NCBI GenBank assembly: GCA_018857735.1
Contig: JABMCL010002757.1
Span: forward strand, 142,501-206,500
Length of the DNA stretch: 64,000 nucleotides
Source: Alviniconcha marisindica
Lineage: Eukaryota > Mollusca > Gastropoda > Provannidae
Reading direction: 5' to 3'
Part shown: in pieces, positions 43,693 through 56,153 of the stretch
How the letters are laid out: each line of letters opens with the position of its first letter
Numbering within the stretch: the first letter of the stretch is position 1
The notes under the pieces: model-generated
Told to the model about the DNA's origin: nothing
The model's database searches: none
Seen by the model: only the letters and a program-made list of their open reading frames with translations
Program-made: the position numbers and the translations under genes

Positions 43693-44227
43693 TAAAAGGG
43701 AACAAATGCAAAATAGTGAACGATATCAAATGTGAATGAGCTCCAGAAGATTATTCAGTTACATCACCTTGTGTAGTTTGTCCCCTTCCTGCACCGGAAA
43801 AAAAACAAACAAAAAAAACTGACAAAGTTTGACATCTACATTTCCATGTTGACATTTACAAAAGATGTACTGCAGAACAAACTTTCAGTTGTCCTTTGCT
43901 GTCCCAGTTCTGTGTGTGTGTGTGTGTGTATAACAGGGGTGATTCCACATGTGGCGGTATTTCCCCTAGATGATGATTACTTCAATGAGCACAAGCAGAC
44001 CATCCATGGGGATGTTATTATAAAAGGACATTTTTTTTTGGGGGGGGGGGGTTTAAGTGGCTACATGTATGCAGAGAACTGATAGCCAGTGTCTGTCCTG
44101 GTCTAGGTGTAAAAAGTCCAGTGTCACCTGCTTAGCTCACTTATTCAGTTCCACTGTGTTACCAACTGAGTGAGTAGGCAAAGTCATTTTCTGCCCAGTA
44201 ACCTGCTGGTGAGTGGCCTTTGCTGAC

Positions 44228-44672
44228 TTGGTCAGGCAACATGGCAGTAACACTGCCTGCAGACCAGAGGACACAACTAAGTAACACCGCCAGTGTCTGC
44301 AAACCAGAAAACACTTAAGCAGACCAGAGAACACAAATAAGTAACACCACCAGTGCCTGCAGACCAGAAAACACAACTAAGTAACACTGCCTGCAGATCA
44401 GAAAACACAGCTAAGTAACACTGCCTGCAGATCAAAGAACACAACTAAGTAACACCACCAGTGTTGCAGACCAGACAACACACTTAAGTAACACTGCCTG
44501 CAGACCAGAGAACACAACCAAGTAACACTGCCTGCAAACCAGAGAACACAACTGAGTAACACCACCAGTGTCTGCAGACCAGAGAACACACTTAAATAAC
44601 ACTGTCTGCAGACCAGAGAACATAACTAAGTAACACTCAGTGCCTGCAGACCAGAGAATACAACTAAGCAGC
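44228..44672. repeat. 34/44-bp minisatellite (ctgcagaccagagaacac)
   Basis: About twelve copies of a 34-bp unit (aagtaacactgcctgcag, accagagaacacaact). Some copies carry a 10-bp insertion giving accaccagtgtctgcag. The minus-strand Leu/Cys/Val-rich frames are repeat by-products. Confidence 0.94.
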
Positions 44673-45167
44673 TAGAGTGTCGGGTCATCGGCCATTCATT
44701 ACCGCTGCCACTCTTCCCTCATTTCTCAGCATCAGTCTTCGCCTAACCAGCTCCTGGCTCTTTCTTTTTACCAGATAGCCCTGTCTGGAATGAGTCCAGT
44801 TCTACAAGCATTTGATGCAGTGTCAATAGATCTATAATTAGCCTGCTAATGCCTATGCCATGTGTAGGAGTGGAAAATGCGTGCAGGACAAACAGGTTTG
44901 CACTATAAAATCAATTTCCAAGTGAAGAAACATCAAAAGATATAAACAGTCTAGAGTTAGAGTAAATAAAAACAATAGTATCACCACACTGTGTTCAAAT
45001 ATATATAATAACTAATTACAACAATGACCTGAAGGGGTACCACAGGTGGAAGGGAGGGGGTGGGGTGGCACTAGGAAAGCAGTGGCAGAATCTAGTTCAA
45101 ACTGTTGAGTGGGATAACCAGAGAAAGGTAACAGAAACAACACCATGGCAAGCATTGTAATGTCAAG

Positions 45168-45850
45168 TTGTGGCAAACAAAAAGATGCAGGATCTTAAAT
45201 CTCACTAGTCTAGATCACAGTTTCAATTCCAACTGGGAGAAATCCCAGACTGGATCATCACTGAAATGGATACACATTAGCAGGATCACCAAGAAAGAAA
45301 GCTCCCATCTTGGACTAATCAGGAGAAACCTACGACTCTGCCCACAGGAATGCAGGAAGATGGCTTGTTTGTCTGATCCCTGGTGGAATACTGTGCCATT
45401 TTGTGGAATCTTCACCTCCAGAAGGACATTGATATAGCACTGAGAAGCACAGTTTATCACTTCAGGATGAGACCACAACCATGCTGTCTGAACTTGATCT
45501 GAAACTTCTCCAAGAGCACAGGCAGCAACAGTGGCTGCTTTTCTTGTAGCCTACAAAGCAGTCACTGGACAGTTCCCAGCTATACCAGCACAGGACTACA
45601 TCCCCTCCCCCTCCCCTGTCAGGACTGAACAAGAGGCTTATTAGACCAAGGACCTTCAAAGACTAAAAGAACCAGAACATTGTAGCACAGTTTGCAAGAA
45701 ACAACTCGCACTGCTTTCAAGTTGAACTTGGCAAGACAGACAAAAACAGCTCCTTACCAAGGACTGTGAGACTGGAACAACATGGATGAATCCATTGTCT
45801 CTACCAGGTCGATCAAAGAATTCAAAGACCCTCACAACTCCTGTATCTGA
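45168..45850 (+). pseudogene. Decayed LINE (non-LTR retrotransposon) ORF2 C-terminal end
   Basis: Across shifting plus-strand frames I read HISRITKKESSHLGLIRRN, LRLCPQECRK, VEYCAILWNLHLQKDID, RPRTFKD, ARNNSHCFQVELGKTDK and LPRTVR. This series is typical of the end of reverse-transcriptase ORFs of CR1/jockey-like LINEs in molluscs and other invertebrates. Several frameshifts and stops break it, so it is a dead fragment. An AATAAA lies at 45876. The upstream boundary is unclear. Confidence 0.72.
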
Positions 45851-46179
45851 TTTCTCTGATCAGAACTAAAGAGTGAATAAACCTTTTATCCGTATTGTTT
45901 ACTTTGTTGTTTTTTGCTCTCCACATTTCTTCCGGGCCGTTGACATTGGCTACATAACACATAAAATGCCAGAAGTGGATCAAGTGGTCCTGTCTATGGC
46001 AGTGTCAATGTATCCAATCAAGATCAAGAAACCAATTTAAAAAAAATATATATATATATATAATCCACTGAAACAAAATCAAGAAAAAAGAACAGATTAA
46101 TTGTATTGCAATAATTTCAGGTTTCTGTCGTCTGCAAATAACTGTCTCCAACAAATCTCCAAGCAAAAAGAGCGGCTTT

Positions 46180-46260
46180 TGAATCGCGCGCCATGGTCAA
46201 AGAGAAACAACTCTTTAAAATGACACCATTCAAAGTGGGTAAGAGTTACCTCCGATATCT
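46180..46260 (+). other. Possible short exon or repeat with a donor-like end
   Basis: An ATG at about 46192 opens MVKEKQLFKMTPFKV and runs into gggtaagagt, a good donor-like sequence, in a stretch richer in CpG than its flanks (46180-46500). I do not recognise the peptide, and no downstream exon was identified. It may equally be repeat sequence. Confidence 0.2.
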
Positions 46261-47033
46261 CGGTTTTAATTTCCGGAACGATTCGGAAAATCCTTGATTA
46301 ATCTCCGGTTATTTTCGGTAAAGTCCGCATAGCTTCGTACGGGCGAATGTAACGTAATATAGGTTGTTATTCGGCCGTTTTCGGAAATGTTTGGACAGGG
46401 GACACAACACTGCAAAACCGCTCGTAATAGTGAATTTACAGAGTTTCTTCCCTTAGACCGCGAACCGCCGCCTAAAACAGTCCGCTGTTCTTGTTACTGA
46501 AGTTTTTTCTTCATTATTTGATCAACATATGAGGATTTTTCCTGCCCGCGGACACACACACGCACGCACGCACGCACGCACGACTGAACGGCATGCACTA
46601 CCCATTACTACAGCTGTGTTTGCCAACCAGCCACTGAATAATACAACAGACAGATCAACAACTATAATACTAAAACGACAGCCTGGTGTGGCTGCGTGGC
46701 CGGTACCAATGGATATCAATCACAACTGTTCCAAGACTGAGATGTAGGTCACCGTCTGCAGACAATTGGAAGGCCGCCAAGGCGACATGCAGTCGTAAAG
46801 TTGCATAAAGCTGGGATGGTGATAAAACAACAACAATCACAACAAAAATAAAACACGCATCAAGATAGTCCAGCAGAAATGAAAATAGAAGCAAAGATTT
46901 GCACACAGTTAGCTACACTATACTTTCTATCAGGTGACTCGCTCTGTAAGTCAAAAGTTCCGGGATGACTGATAAACTACACTAACGTGGAGAGGATAGT
47001 GTACATTAAGGATGTTCATCTGATTAAGCATGT

Positions 47034-47037
<4 letters not shown>

Positions 47038-47096
<59 letters not shown>

Positions 47097-47320
47097 GCGG
47101 TGTGTGCGTGTGCCTGTGTGTGCGTGCGTGTCAGTGTGTGTTGTCGTCAGTGTTGTGTGCGTGCGTGTGTGTGCGCGCGCGCGTGTGTGCGTGCCTGCGA
47201 GCGGGCGCGTGTGCATGGGCAGCGCATGCATGTTTGTGAGCACGTTTGCTTTGTGTAAGTCTGCATGTGTGTCACTGAGCATGCGCGCGCGCGTGCGTGC
47301 GTGCGTCTGTGCGTGATGTT
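47038..47320. repeat. (TG)n and degenerate TG/CG microsatellite
   Basis: About 57 bp of pure TG followed by about 220 bp of TG/CG/GC-rich imperfect repeat. Long Cys/Val/Ala frames on both strands are artefacts. Confidence 0.95.
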
Positions 47321-47846
47321 GACAAAACAGAAGACTTGTACTGGATTTGTTCACAAAGTTGCTGGCGATCGGCTGTGTGATCTCCTGTCAGAAGATGCCG
47401 TCACAGCACGAATCTCTAAACCGATTGTTTTCCTCCCATGCCTTTAGACAGAGATAATCGGCTTTGACGTCTGCACGAAACAGAAGATTTGTGATTTTCA
47501 TCATTGTAGTCACCTGTACTAGACTGAAGTAGCAGCAGAAAGCCGACTACTCAAGTGGTGGCCATAGCAGTAATAGTAGTAGGAACAGTGTCAGTAAAAG
47601 TAGTAACACCAGTGAAAAGTAGCCTAGTAGCAGCAGCAGCAATTCCTTCAGTAATGTTCGGTTGACAATTAGTATTGCTGATTATTCTGACTGATTGAAT
47701 CAACATTATCGTGTGTAATAAATGACACAGTCGGTCACCCACATTAACATTATCCAAGACTGACACAAAACAAGACTTCAGCGATACTTGTTAGTAAATA
47801 GTAATGGTATCATACACGCATGCAACTTTTCCTGCGTATGTACACA

Positions 47847-47877
<31 letters not shown>

Positions 47878-49020
47878 CTGCCGGTTGACTTATCTCTTTT
47901 TGTTCTGGCTGAGAGAGCCGACTTCCGATGAGAAGCTGCTTCCTGCACGCTGCCCAGGCCCGTCGTCCACAGTCCATTCTGCACCACGGCCGTGTCACGT
48001 CACCAGAGGTCCACCAGGGCAGAGGGCGGATTCCTGCAGGCGACCTTCTGGAGAAGATCCCGCACTGCTGTGTCAGTCAGTTTGGCGGGGTTCAGAGATG
48101 CCTTGTCAGTGAAGACATCGGCTACTACTGATGCCTCACTATCTAATTACGACAGTGTCAGTCGTGGAACCAGGCCGAGTGAATGAGCACCCCTCCCCCA
48201 CTCCCGACTATGGATCGCTTCTAGGCCTAATATGCCCCCGCCCCCTCTACCCTCACTCCCCTCCCCGGCCGACTCTGGCGTTGATTGTAGTCAGTCTGTT
48301 TTGGCCGAAACGTGTGTGTACACCACACGTAAGTATGGCATGGGTGCGTGGTAGGTACATTAATGTATATCTAAAACCAAAATGAACGCGGCTTTCGTAA
48401 GTCCGTCAGCAGTTTGCTTGCTGGAAAACGAAGCTATTCAAATAAAGAAAAAATCGCGATTCATAGAAGAAAAAAAAGAAAAAAAAATACGTTTTAAATC
48501 TTTCGGGGTCAGGTAGGGTGGGGTCGTTTTCATTGTCATTCAGTTACTTTTATGGCAGGCTAAGAGCCTTCTTACGGCTGAGACACCTGTCCATCGTGTA
48601 TCTCCCTTGTGCAACGGCTCGTTGCCGAGTCTGATTCACCTCCACTCTGCGCTACAATGCCAGACATGACATCAGTGACGGTGCCGCTCCGCCGTTCTGA
48701 CCGAGAAATGTCCGTTCAGTCATAGTCCCGCCCTTTCTGTAGCATGTGTAGGCCTATATAATATCAGTGCAGGCTGCACTATATATCAAACAGTTCTCGA
48801 CGACGAGGCCCCAAACGTTGACACCACCGTAGCTGCGCCCGGCCATTCCGCCACTATTGTATATACTGATATATACTTACTATCATACATAGTGTCGATT
48901 TACAAAGATCAGACTAATTAGCTCTGACTGACGCCGCCTTCGACTGAGATTGCCTTAGTCAGTGCTACAACAACCGGCCGCTGAACGAAACCATTGCCGT
49001 TCTCCGCCAGCTAGGATAAC
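47321..49020. other. Intergenic DNA, no gene recognised
   Basis: Contains a TC microsatellite at 47848-47873. Short overlapping frames at 47800-48390 have moderately high GC but no recognisable domain and no good splice context. Confidence 0.4.
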
Positions 49021-49023
49021 AAC

Positions 49024-49099
49024 AGGGGGGGGGGGGGGGGTGTAAGTAAGTAAATTGGTGTTTTACGCCCAGTAAACCAGTGCGGTTATATCAGGGCGA
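49024..49099 (-). mobile_element. Poly-G run plus third short retroposed unit
   Basis: A G run (49025-49040) is followed at 49043-49099 by the 57-bp unit gtaagtaagtaa, ggtgttttacgcccag, gcggttatatcagggcg. It is almost identical to 6812-6870. A clear target duplication was not visible, perhaps because one flank is the G run. Confidence 0.75.
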
Positions 49100-49249
49100 T
49101 ACACGTTTTGTCATCATATATTACTTTTTAAAAGTGTATACGTGTTAAAACTGGTATATGTACAATTTTAAAACCATACTTAAAAGGGGAGTAAGACACA
49201 AACATAACCAGAAGTGATCTCAAGTTTAAATTTTTCCGAAAATATTGGG

Positions 49250-49382
<133 letters not shown>

Positions 49383-49979
49383 ACGGCTTTTTACAGCTTT
49401 ACTGCTAGCTAGGGTGCTGTTTGAAGGTTGATCGGATCACCGTGATGCGGTTGTGGAAGCATACGAAAAGCTGGACTTAATTGTAAAGGACGGAGACAGC
49501 GGGGAGAGGGGGGGATGAAGGAACACTGACAAAATAACAACCGGAAATTTTACTACATCGTGACTGAGTAACAAGTGAAAGAACTCGGAAAATTAATTGA
49601 TATTATTACAACAGTTGGCATCAACAGCGCCGAGCTCTCCAGACCGTGTGGGTACGAGATACAGGCTGTGTGTTAACTACTTATCTCGGTGTCCACGCCG
49701 TCGTCAGCTGGGTTCGGTGTCAGTTGATTCAACTACGTTTCCTTTTCCTCCAGCGGTCCAGTCTTGTTTCAGTTGTAGTGGTTGTTTTGTTTATTTATAG
49801 TCAGCACTTGTCGAGATGAGCCCTAGGTAAGTGTTTCACAATGGCTTCTGAGCAGACCCACTGCGCTTTATTCAGTCGTATTCGACTCTGAAGACTGTAA
49901 CTTTAGCCTACACAGCGCCTTTTGAATATCCTCCGAGGTGGTTACAGTGCTGTTTTAGTAGTTGTTAGCTAGTGCCACG

Positions 49980-50265
49980 TGAAACTGCTGTCAGGTCTCG
50001 GCGCATGTTCTGTGTACACCATACAACCATGCACCAGTTTACAGTATCACCTTATTCAGTCGAAACCACACTATACGGGCGTGCATGTGTGTAAATTTAG
50101 CGGCTGTAACCTGCCACCCGGCTGCACTTTTTGGCAGAATGACCGGGATCTTTTGCGTGCTACTGCGGCGATAATAATAACTCTTATATAGCGCTATATT
50201 CCGTAAATATTGACGACCTCGCGGCGCTGTACATTATCAACAGCAACATCCACTTGACAACCCCC
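49980..50265 (+). mobile_element. Possible dispersed repeat (gggatcttttgcgtgct type)
   Basis: Contains gtgcatgtgtgtaaatttag, accgggatcttttgcgtgc and tatatagcgctatattcc, ending at gcggcgctgtacatt. This sequence style is familiar from dispersed mollusc repeats, but no second copy is in this window. Boundaries are guesses. Confidence 0.35.
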
Positions 50266-50269
50266 CCCA

Positions 50270-50452
50270 AAAAATAATAATAATAATAATATATATATAT
50301 AAAGTAAGGCGGTGGAACGGATGCCGAAGTAAGGGTCAGCCACGGAAAGTTGATCATGGAGAAGAAAATTCTCCCGCCTCTCCTGCCGGGACTCGAACCC
50401 GCGACATTTCGATCACGAGCTCCTCGCTCTACCACTGAGCTATCCCGGCTCC
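50270..50452 (-). mobile_element. tRNA-headed SINE, second family (minus strand)
   Basis: Minus-strand 50449-50385 is tRNA-like: a perfect 7-bp acceptor pair (gccggga/tcccggc), box A tagctcagtggtagagcg and box B gggttcgagtccc. The anticodon stem does not pair, so it is unlikely to be a working tRNA gene. The body continues to a (TAA/AT)-rich tail at 50275-50303. It is a different head from the SINE at 19011-19349. Confidence 0.75.
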
Positions 50453-50737
50453 CCAGTTGTGCACGTCAGTGATGGCAGTAGGCTCACGTGCAGTCTGACC
50501 TACGTCCTTACGTTTCAGTGTTGGGTTGCGCAGTCTGGACTCCCGTCTCTAACTAGCATGGAATTAATTAATCACTGTATAATTCAAGCATTTCGTGGTC
50601 ATTAAACAGAAGGAGAAAAAAGAAAATCAAAACATGGGCTCTTGTTCAATAGTGTCTGAATGAAAGGGACTAACAGTGCTAGGAAAGAAAAGCTGGCGGG
50701 GCGTAACACTGACTGCATAAACAAAACTTCTTTTTTC

Positions 50738-50740
<3 letters not shown>

Positions 50741-50806
<66 letters not shown>
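50741..50806. repeat. (GA)n microsatellite
   Basis: About 32 uninterrupted GA dinucleotides. Confidence 0.97.
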
Positions 50807-50810
<4 letters not shown>

Positions 50811-50989
50811 TCAACTTAACCAAACAGAACCGCTTTAGAGGCCTACACTTCGTAGCCGTGCTGACACACACAACCTCGTTACTGTCGAAAGCAAATGAAA
50901 ACAAAAATTCAGTGACTAAATTTTGCTGACACACCGTTGTAACCCGCGGGCGCGCCTGCGTACACACACACATGACAGTGTAGTCTCAG

Positions 50990-53420
50990 CATACTAATTT
51001 ACTAAATACTGTACAGACTGACATACCTGTAGCTTACACACAAGCACGTACACACACATGCAGTCGCAGTGCGACACTCAAGCATCACTGACTCGGCTTT
51101 CCGCCACCCTTCCTCCGAACTCTGGTGCGGGTAGGATGCTGGCCGTAAACCGGTGATGTTTGGAGTAAGAATCGAAGCGTAGGCTACTACTCAGTATAAC
51201 AGACATGCATGTGCAGCCTATGGTTTCTTTTTCAGTTACTGACCCGTGCTCTATCACAGCCTGTTAGAAGCCCGACGTTTGTTGTTCGGTCGTTGTTGAC
51301 CAATTTCTGGACAGCCTTTCACGTCGTGCGTGGCCACTGGCTGGGGTGAGGGCGCCGGGTTTGTGTTGCACGTGGCCTCTCTCTTTCAGTTGCTGCGACC
51401 TTTGCACTCGGCTGTGCATGACTGGAATGCATGTACTTGTGCTGCTCCATGCTCATCACACCGTACTCGTCCATGTAGCCGCTCGACGTCGCGAAATGAA
51501 CCGCCGACAGTTAGTGTTTGGCTTGTTTGTGTATTTTCACCGAGGCTGAGACTGGGAACTGACAGTGAGTCACAGTGTTGTGTCTTCTCCAGTCAGTTGC
51601 AACCGACTGACGATTTTTGTTTTCAGTGACACTGACTCGAGAAAAATAATCCTTTTGTTTTCAGTGACAGAAAACTATTTCAGTCAACTGTTTAACAAGC
51701 TCACTCACCTTCAAAAAATGAAAACTTATACAGGTGAAAAAACTATCAACTGCTTAACTCGCAGGTTGACTGATGAAGTTGTGGACTATGCGGAATTCGT
51801 GAACGGAGACGGTGCATTGAGTGTAAGAGCTGAGTTGTGGTGTGAAGCATGAACCGCAGTCGATGTCAGATCGAGTCAAGAAAACATCAGTGGGAGCCGA
51901 TTTATCCAATCCTATGCTAGAATCGTCTGTCCATGTCAGCTGTTACTTATCTGCGTAACACCGCTGGCTCTCGGAGAGCCCCGGCGAGTCACAGGCACTC
52001 GACAACGCTTGTTTATTATAGCTGAAATGACACTAAAAGACTGATCAGATATATAATAATACAGAAATAAAAAGCTTTTTAAATATATACAAGTGGTGAC
52101 CTGGATCAAGTGCCTGTGACAGAGAAAACGGGGGAAAGATGCATGAATCATAGCAAGCCGTGACAGCTGCTACGATTTGATTAGCTTTCACCCAGTCCCG
52201 GCCGGTGCGTGCAAGTATGTCAACAACCGAGCCTGCTCAGTGACGTACACGTAACATTCTCTTGTTATCATAGCTAAAAATAATTATAATATTAACTTGT
52301 CTACACAGAAGCCCCATTCGGACTCAGGGGGTAGTCTCACTAGAGTCACTGAGTCCCACTGCCACCCCAGATTTGCACAAAGTCCGACTGATAAGACTTA
52401 AAATTGCCTAACCTGAAATAGTGAATCACTCGTTGGTTTTAGATAGCATGTCGTCGCCACTGTCGGTCGTGTGACCAACGAAATTATTTTAAATGGCTTG
52501 TGTGTATGACTATTTTGACCTCTGTTGTTCCACAAATGGCTTGTTTCCAAATATTCAAGCTTGTCATTAGTCGGCCCAGACCGAAATTTGCATTGGAAAA
52601 TTATTTGATCGGTATTATGGCTTCGAGTCGCTTTCCGATTCGGGACGGCGACTTAAGTGAGCAGTGTGAAAAAAAAATGGCTCTTCTGGAAACGATTTTA
52701 CCGTTTTACTATCGAGTCATTGCTACTACTCGACACCAGAGAGAGAGAGAGAGAGAGAGAGCCTCCTCTCTCTGGTGTCCTGAGGTAATCCTGTACGGTT
52801 GACAGGTTTACAACTAGAGCTCAGGAGGTTTACAACTAGAGGTCCTCCCTCATCCAACCAGACACTACTTGATGTAGTATCCTTGGTCCAACAGAAGAGC
52901 AAGCACAGTGCCCAAAATATCTTTGGGAGGGAGCAAATTAATAAATGAAGCTGGTGGTTGTCAGCAAAGCAGGTGGGTAACAATATGATCAAACGCCTTC
53001 AAGTGCTACCTGGAACAAAACTACTGTTTAAAATTTTCAGTTGTTGGACTAATAATGGCTTGGCAAGCCAAGAAACTCACAAAACCATGTACTGTGGCAT
53101 GCACAATCATAAACATACTGCAGCTCATATGACAGGTATTTAACAATGTGATAGACTAGGTATTCTTGTTGCATCTGGTGTTAATCACGAACCCATGATT
53201 ATGAACAATTTTTTCTTCTTCTGAAATGGATACAGACTGAAAAAAGCCAGTGTCAAGTGCCTGTGCTGTCACTGCCCAAACAGTCAGTGTAAAGAGTCCC
53301 TAATATATTACTATTGGTACCCTGCTGACTTGGTGCACATCATGCTTCTGTACTGCATGTAGTGTCAATCTTCTTCAGCTGACAGAGAATCAATAAGCCA
53401 TCAACTCCATTTTTTCCCTT
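50990..53420. other. Intergenic DNA, no gene recognised
   Basis: Short frames only. A small inverted repeat (gacaccagagagag and ctctctctggtgtc) lies at about 52733-52780 around a GA tract. The sequence 52958-53345 reads as Cys- and His-containing peptide fragments with many stops. They may be an old transposon remnant but match no family I can name. Confidence 0.4.
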
Positions 53421-53445
53421 CGCTTTGTCTGGTGCCAGAGGTTGT

Positions 53446-53462
53446 CCCCCCCCCCCCCCCCC
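53446..53462. repeat. Poly-C run
   Basis: About 17 consecutive C residues. Confidence 0.9.
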
Positions 53463-53720
53463 AAATATCCAACAGACAAAAATGTGTCTTGAAAGAAAAA
53501 TGCTCATGTTTGCATCAGTGTTAGCCATTTTTGTTATTAAGTGTTTTGCACACACAGTGTGTGTGTGTGTGAGTGAAAGGAAGTCAGCAAGTGAGAAATA
53601 TGCCCATGTCCAAGTAAGTGAGGCAAAAATTGCTAAACCAACAAAAACAAAATCCTCTTTTTAAGTTTACTGCATTTGTTGAAGACAAATGTGAACATTC
53701 ACTGCTGTATGCTAGTGTTA

Positions 53721-53822
53721 GCAGCATCAAGTAAATAGTGGACAGAAACAGCATTCAACATGCTCACAAAGGCAGCATCAAATAAGTAGTGGACAGAAAC
53801 AGCATTCAACATGCTCACAAAC
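53721..53822. repeat. 51-bp tandem duplication
   Basis: Two adjacent 51-bp copies (gcagcatcaa, tagtggacagaaacagc, attcaacatgctcacaaa) differ at only a few bases, indicating a recent duplication. Confidence 0.95.
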
Positions 53823-54560
53823 AGATCCTGTCACATATCATGTAAGTTTGCATACATTATGCTGCTAACTGCTTTGATAAATATATCAAAACAGTACACA
53901 AACTCAAGCACAGTCCTGTGCAGGAATTGCAGTCCGTCCTCAGTTCAAAAGGTTCATCACATAAAATCGTTGGTCAAGTTGTAATCCATGAATCTGCATA
54001 GTTTTCCATCTAGTCTGCATACCTGAAACAATCAATTTAAAAAATAAAATAAAAACTGTTGAAAAACAACAACCTTCTAATAATATTGGCTGGGAAAGGA
54101 GACAGATAGTTTATATATATATATACAACAGCAAAAATATGCTGCAAGCCTAGATCAAAATTTATAAACTTTACTTTTCTCCCCCTGTCCTTATTAGTAT
54201 GTTACTGCACGTACTGACATTTTCTCACATACTTATTTTCACCACATAAATGTTCACATATTAGTTAAACAAAATCTTCTGGTCTGGTAGCTTGTACTGC
54301 CAATGAACACAAAATGTTTCCATCTTGTAAATAAGACAAATCTCTGTTGTCACCACCATGAATGATTTTGTGTTCGACCTACAGAGGCTGTTGTGATGAA
54401 TTTGCTGTGAATGCTAATTGGGACACAAGGGTCCTATGTAGCTATAGCATGGGTAACAAACACTTTTTTCCACTGACTGACACAATAACGCTGAAGATTA
54501 CTGAGGCCAACAAGTTGCTCTGTGAAGTAATGGGAGGGTGACACAAACATAACTGCGGTG
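53823..54560. other. AT-rich intergenic DNA, no gene recognised
   Basis: No gene, RNA or repeat family recognised beyond a short TA tract at 54113-54124. Confidence 0.5.
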
Positions 54561-54576
54561 CCATTTCTCAGGTAGA

Positions 54577-54642
54577 TCCATGGTCTAATGGGTAGCATTC
54601 CATACTCTCACGCCAGTGCCTGCATGTTTACATCTTAGTGGA
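54577..54642 (+). pseudogene. tRNA-Glu-like pseudogene or SINE head remnant
   Basis: The sequence tggtctaatgggtagcattc followed by atactctcacgcc closely follows the D-arm and anticodon arm of animal tRNA-Glu(CTC). The ends tccat and gtgga can still pair. The T-arm and box B (catgtttacatc) are degraded, so it should not be functional. Confidence 0.5.
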
Positions 54643-55136
54643 ACCTACATTTTTTGTCCTTTTTAATTTTTTACAATTAAAATGCTGCAACATCACCACC
54701 ACTGAAAACATTCACCCCTTTTTGTCTGTGTATCTATCATATGATATACCAGTTTTACAGCTCAATAGGCTTTTACCTGCAGTCATAATTTCACTGTTAT
54801 ATTGTGATTCACATTGTTCTTTTTACTTGTGCTGTGTTACTGACCTGGCTCGTTTTCATCAGCTACATTTGGGCAGAATATTTTTCTATGTCAACATCAT
54901 CAAAAATAGATTCAGCTCTTCCATTCTTGTGGAAGAACTGGCTGAAGCAATCATATTGCTAGATTCCATTACATTTCACATTTATTTTTTATTTTTGTAA
55001 GCTAAAAAATGGGGTTTTGTTGACTGCTGCACTCAAAATGTTTGACGATCACCAACAAAGCCCAGACTTATACCATATTGTTAGTAGAACTGATGAGTGA
55101 GATGGGGACAGGGGAAGGGAGAGAGAGGAAGGGCTG

Positions 55137-55153
55137 GGGGGGGGGGGGGGGGG
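55137..55153. repeat. Poly-G run
   Basis: About 17 consecutive G residues in a purine-rich tract (55095-55160). Confidence 0.93.
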
Positions 55154-55464
55154 AAGAGACTCTGATTCTTTAATGCTTCAGACAATGGTGTGAAATCAAA
55201 GTCCAAATGATTCACTTCACAACATTTTCTACCACAGCCACATATACACACAGACCTGGCCACACACATACATGCACCCACAGGCATGCACTTGCACAGG
55301 AATCATGCGACCAGTTCTTTACTGCTTACATACCATTTCAATCACACACACATAAAATACAATAATCATTATGAGAATTCTACAAGGCCTTGGCCCAATT
55401 TTCTAATGTTCGGTTTAAAATGACCTTGCTTGAAGGTTGTTTTTTCCAACATCAGATAAACACC

Positions 55465-55818
55465 TGAAACAGGAATGACTGCTAGCATTCTAAAACAAGA
55501 TCCAAACACATAAAAGGTTCAAAACATGTGAATTTCCAGGATAATCCCCTTTATCAAACTACAAAACAACACTTAACAGTTAAATGGTGAAAAACAATTT
55601 CATTTTTTCCAAAACAGAAATTTGTAAAGTGCCTGACTGCAGATGGAAAATGTTATCAGCAATTTAACAAAAAGCTAACACTGAGTAAGATGGAGAGCTA
55701 TGCCTCTTATCTGTTTTTGGTTAAGCTACATCATTTTCACTATTTAACTGTTTAAGTGTCATTTTGTAGCTTGTTTAAGGGGATTACCCTGAAAGTTCAC
55801 ATGTTGGCTAGATTCCCT
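55465..55818. mobile_element. Long-TIR MITE, copy 2
   Basis: Shares its left end (ctgaaacaggaatgactg, gctagca, caagatcc), TIR blocks (tcaaactacaaaacaacac and the complement gtcattttgtagcttgttt) and centre (cagttaaatggtgaaaaa) with the element at 1797-2195. Its right end is more decayed. Having two copies 53 kb apart establishes the family within this window. Confidence 0.8.
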
Positions 55819-55895
55819 TGAAAAGAAAAAAGCCTAATAATCATGTAATAACTTCTACCCAAGTGTTATGTTTCAACCTTTTGTGCATTTTGAGT

Positions 55896-55896
<1 letters not shown>

Positions 55897-55947
<51 letters not shown>
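55897..55947. repeat. (AT)n microsatellite
   Basis: About 25 AT dinucleotides. The Ile/Tyr frames are artefacts. Confidence 0.97.
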
Positions 55948-55951
<4 letters not shown>

Positions 55952-56153
55952 TGACCACATGCTGAAAGAGGTAGTTGGGACCCAGTAATTAAAAAAAAGT
56001 AAGGGAACGTGGGTTTTTTTCCGATGAAGTAAGTATAAATTACAAGCGCCTGTGGAAAATGAAACATTAATCAGTAACGCCTTGAAATGGTTCGCTGATA
56101 ATATAACTAAAGAATGCACGCGAAGTATTACGACCAACGCACCTTAGTATCGA

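Noticed and set aside
44137..44623. Minus-strand Leu/Cys/Val-rich frames that look like membrane peptides
   Set aside because: They are translations of the 34/44-bp minisatellite.
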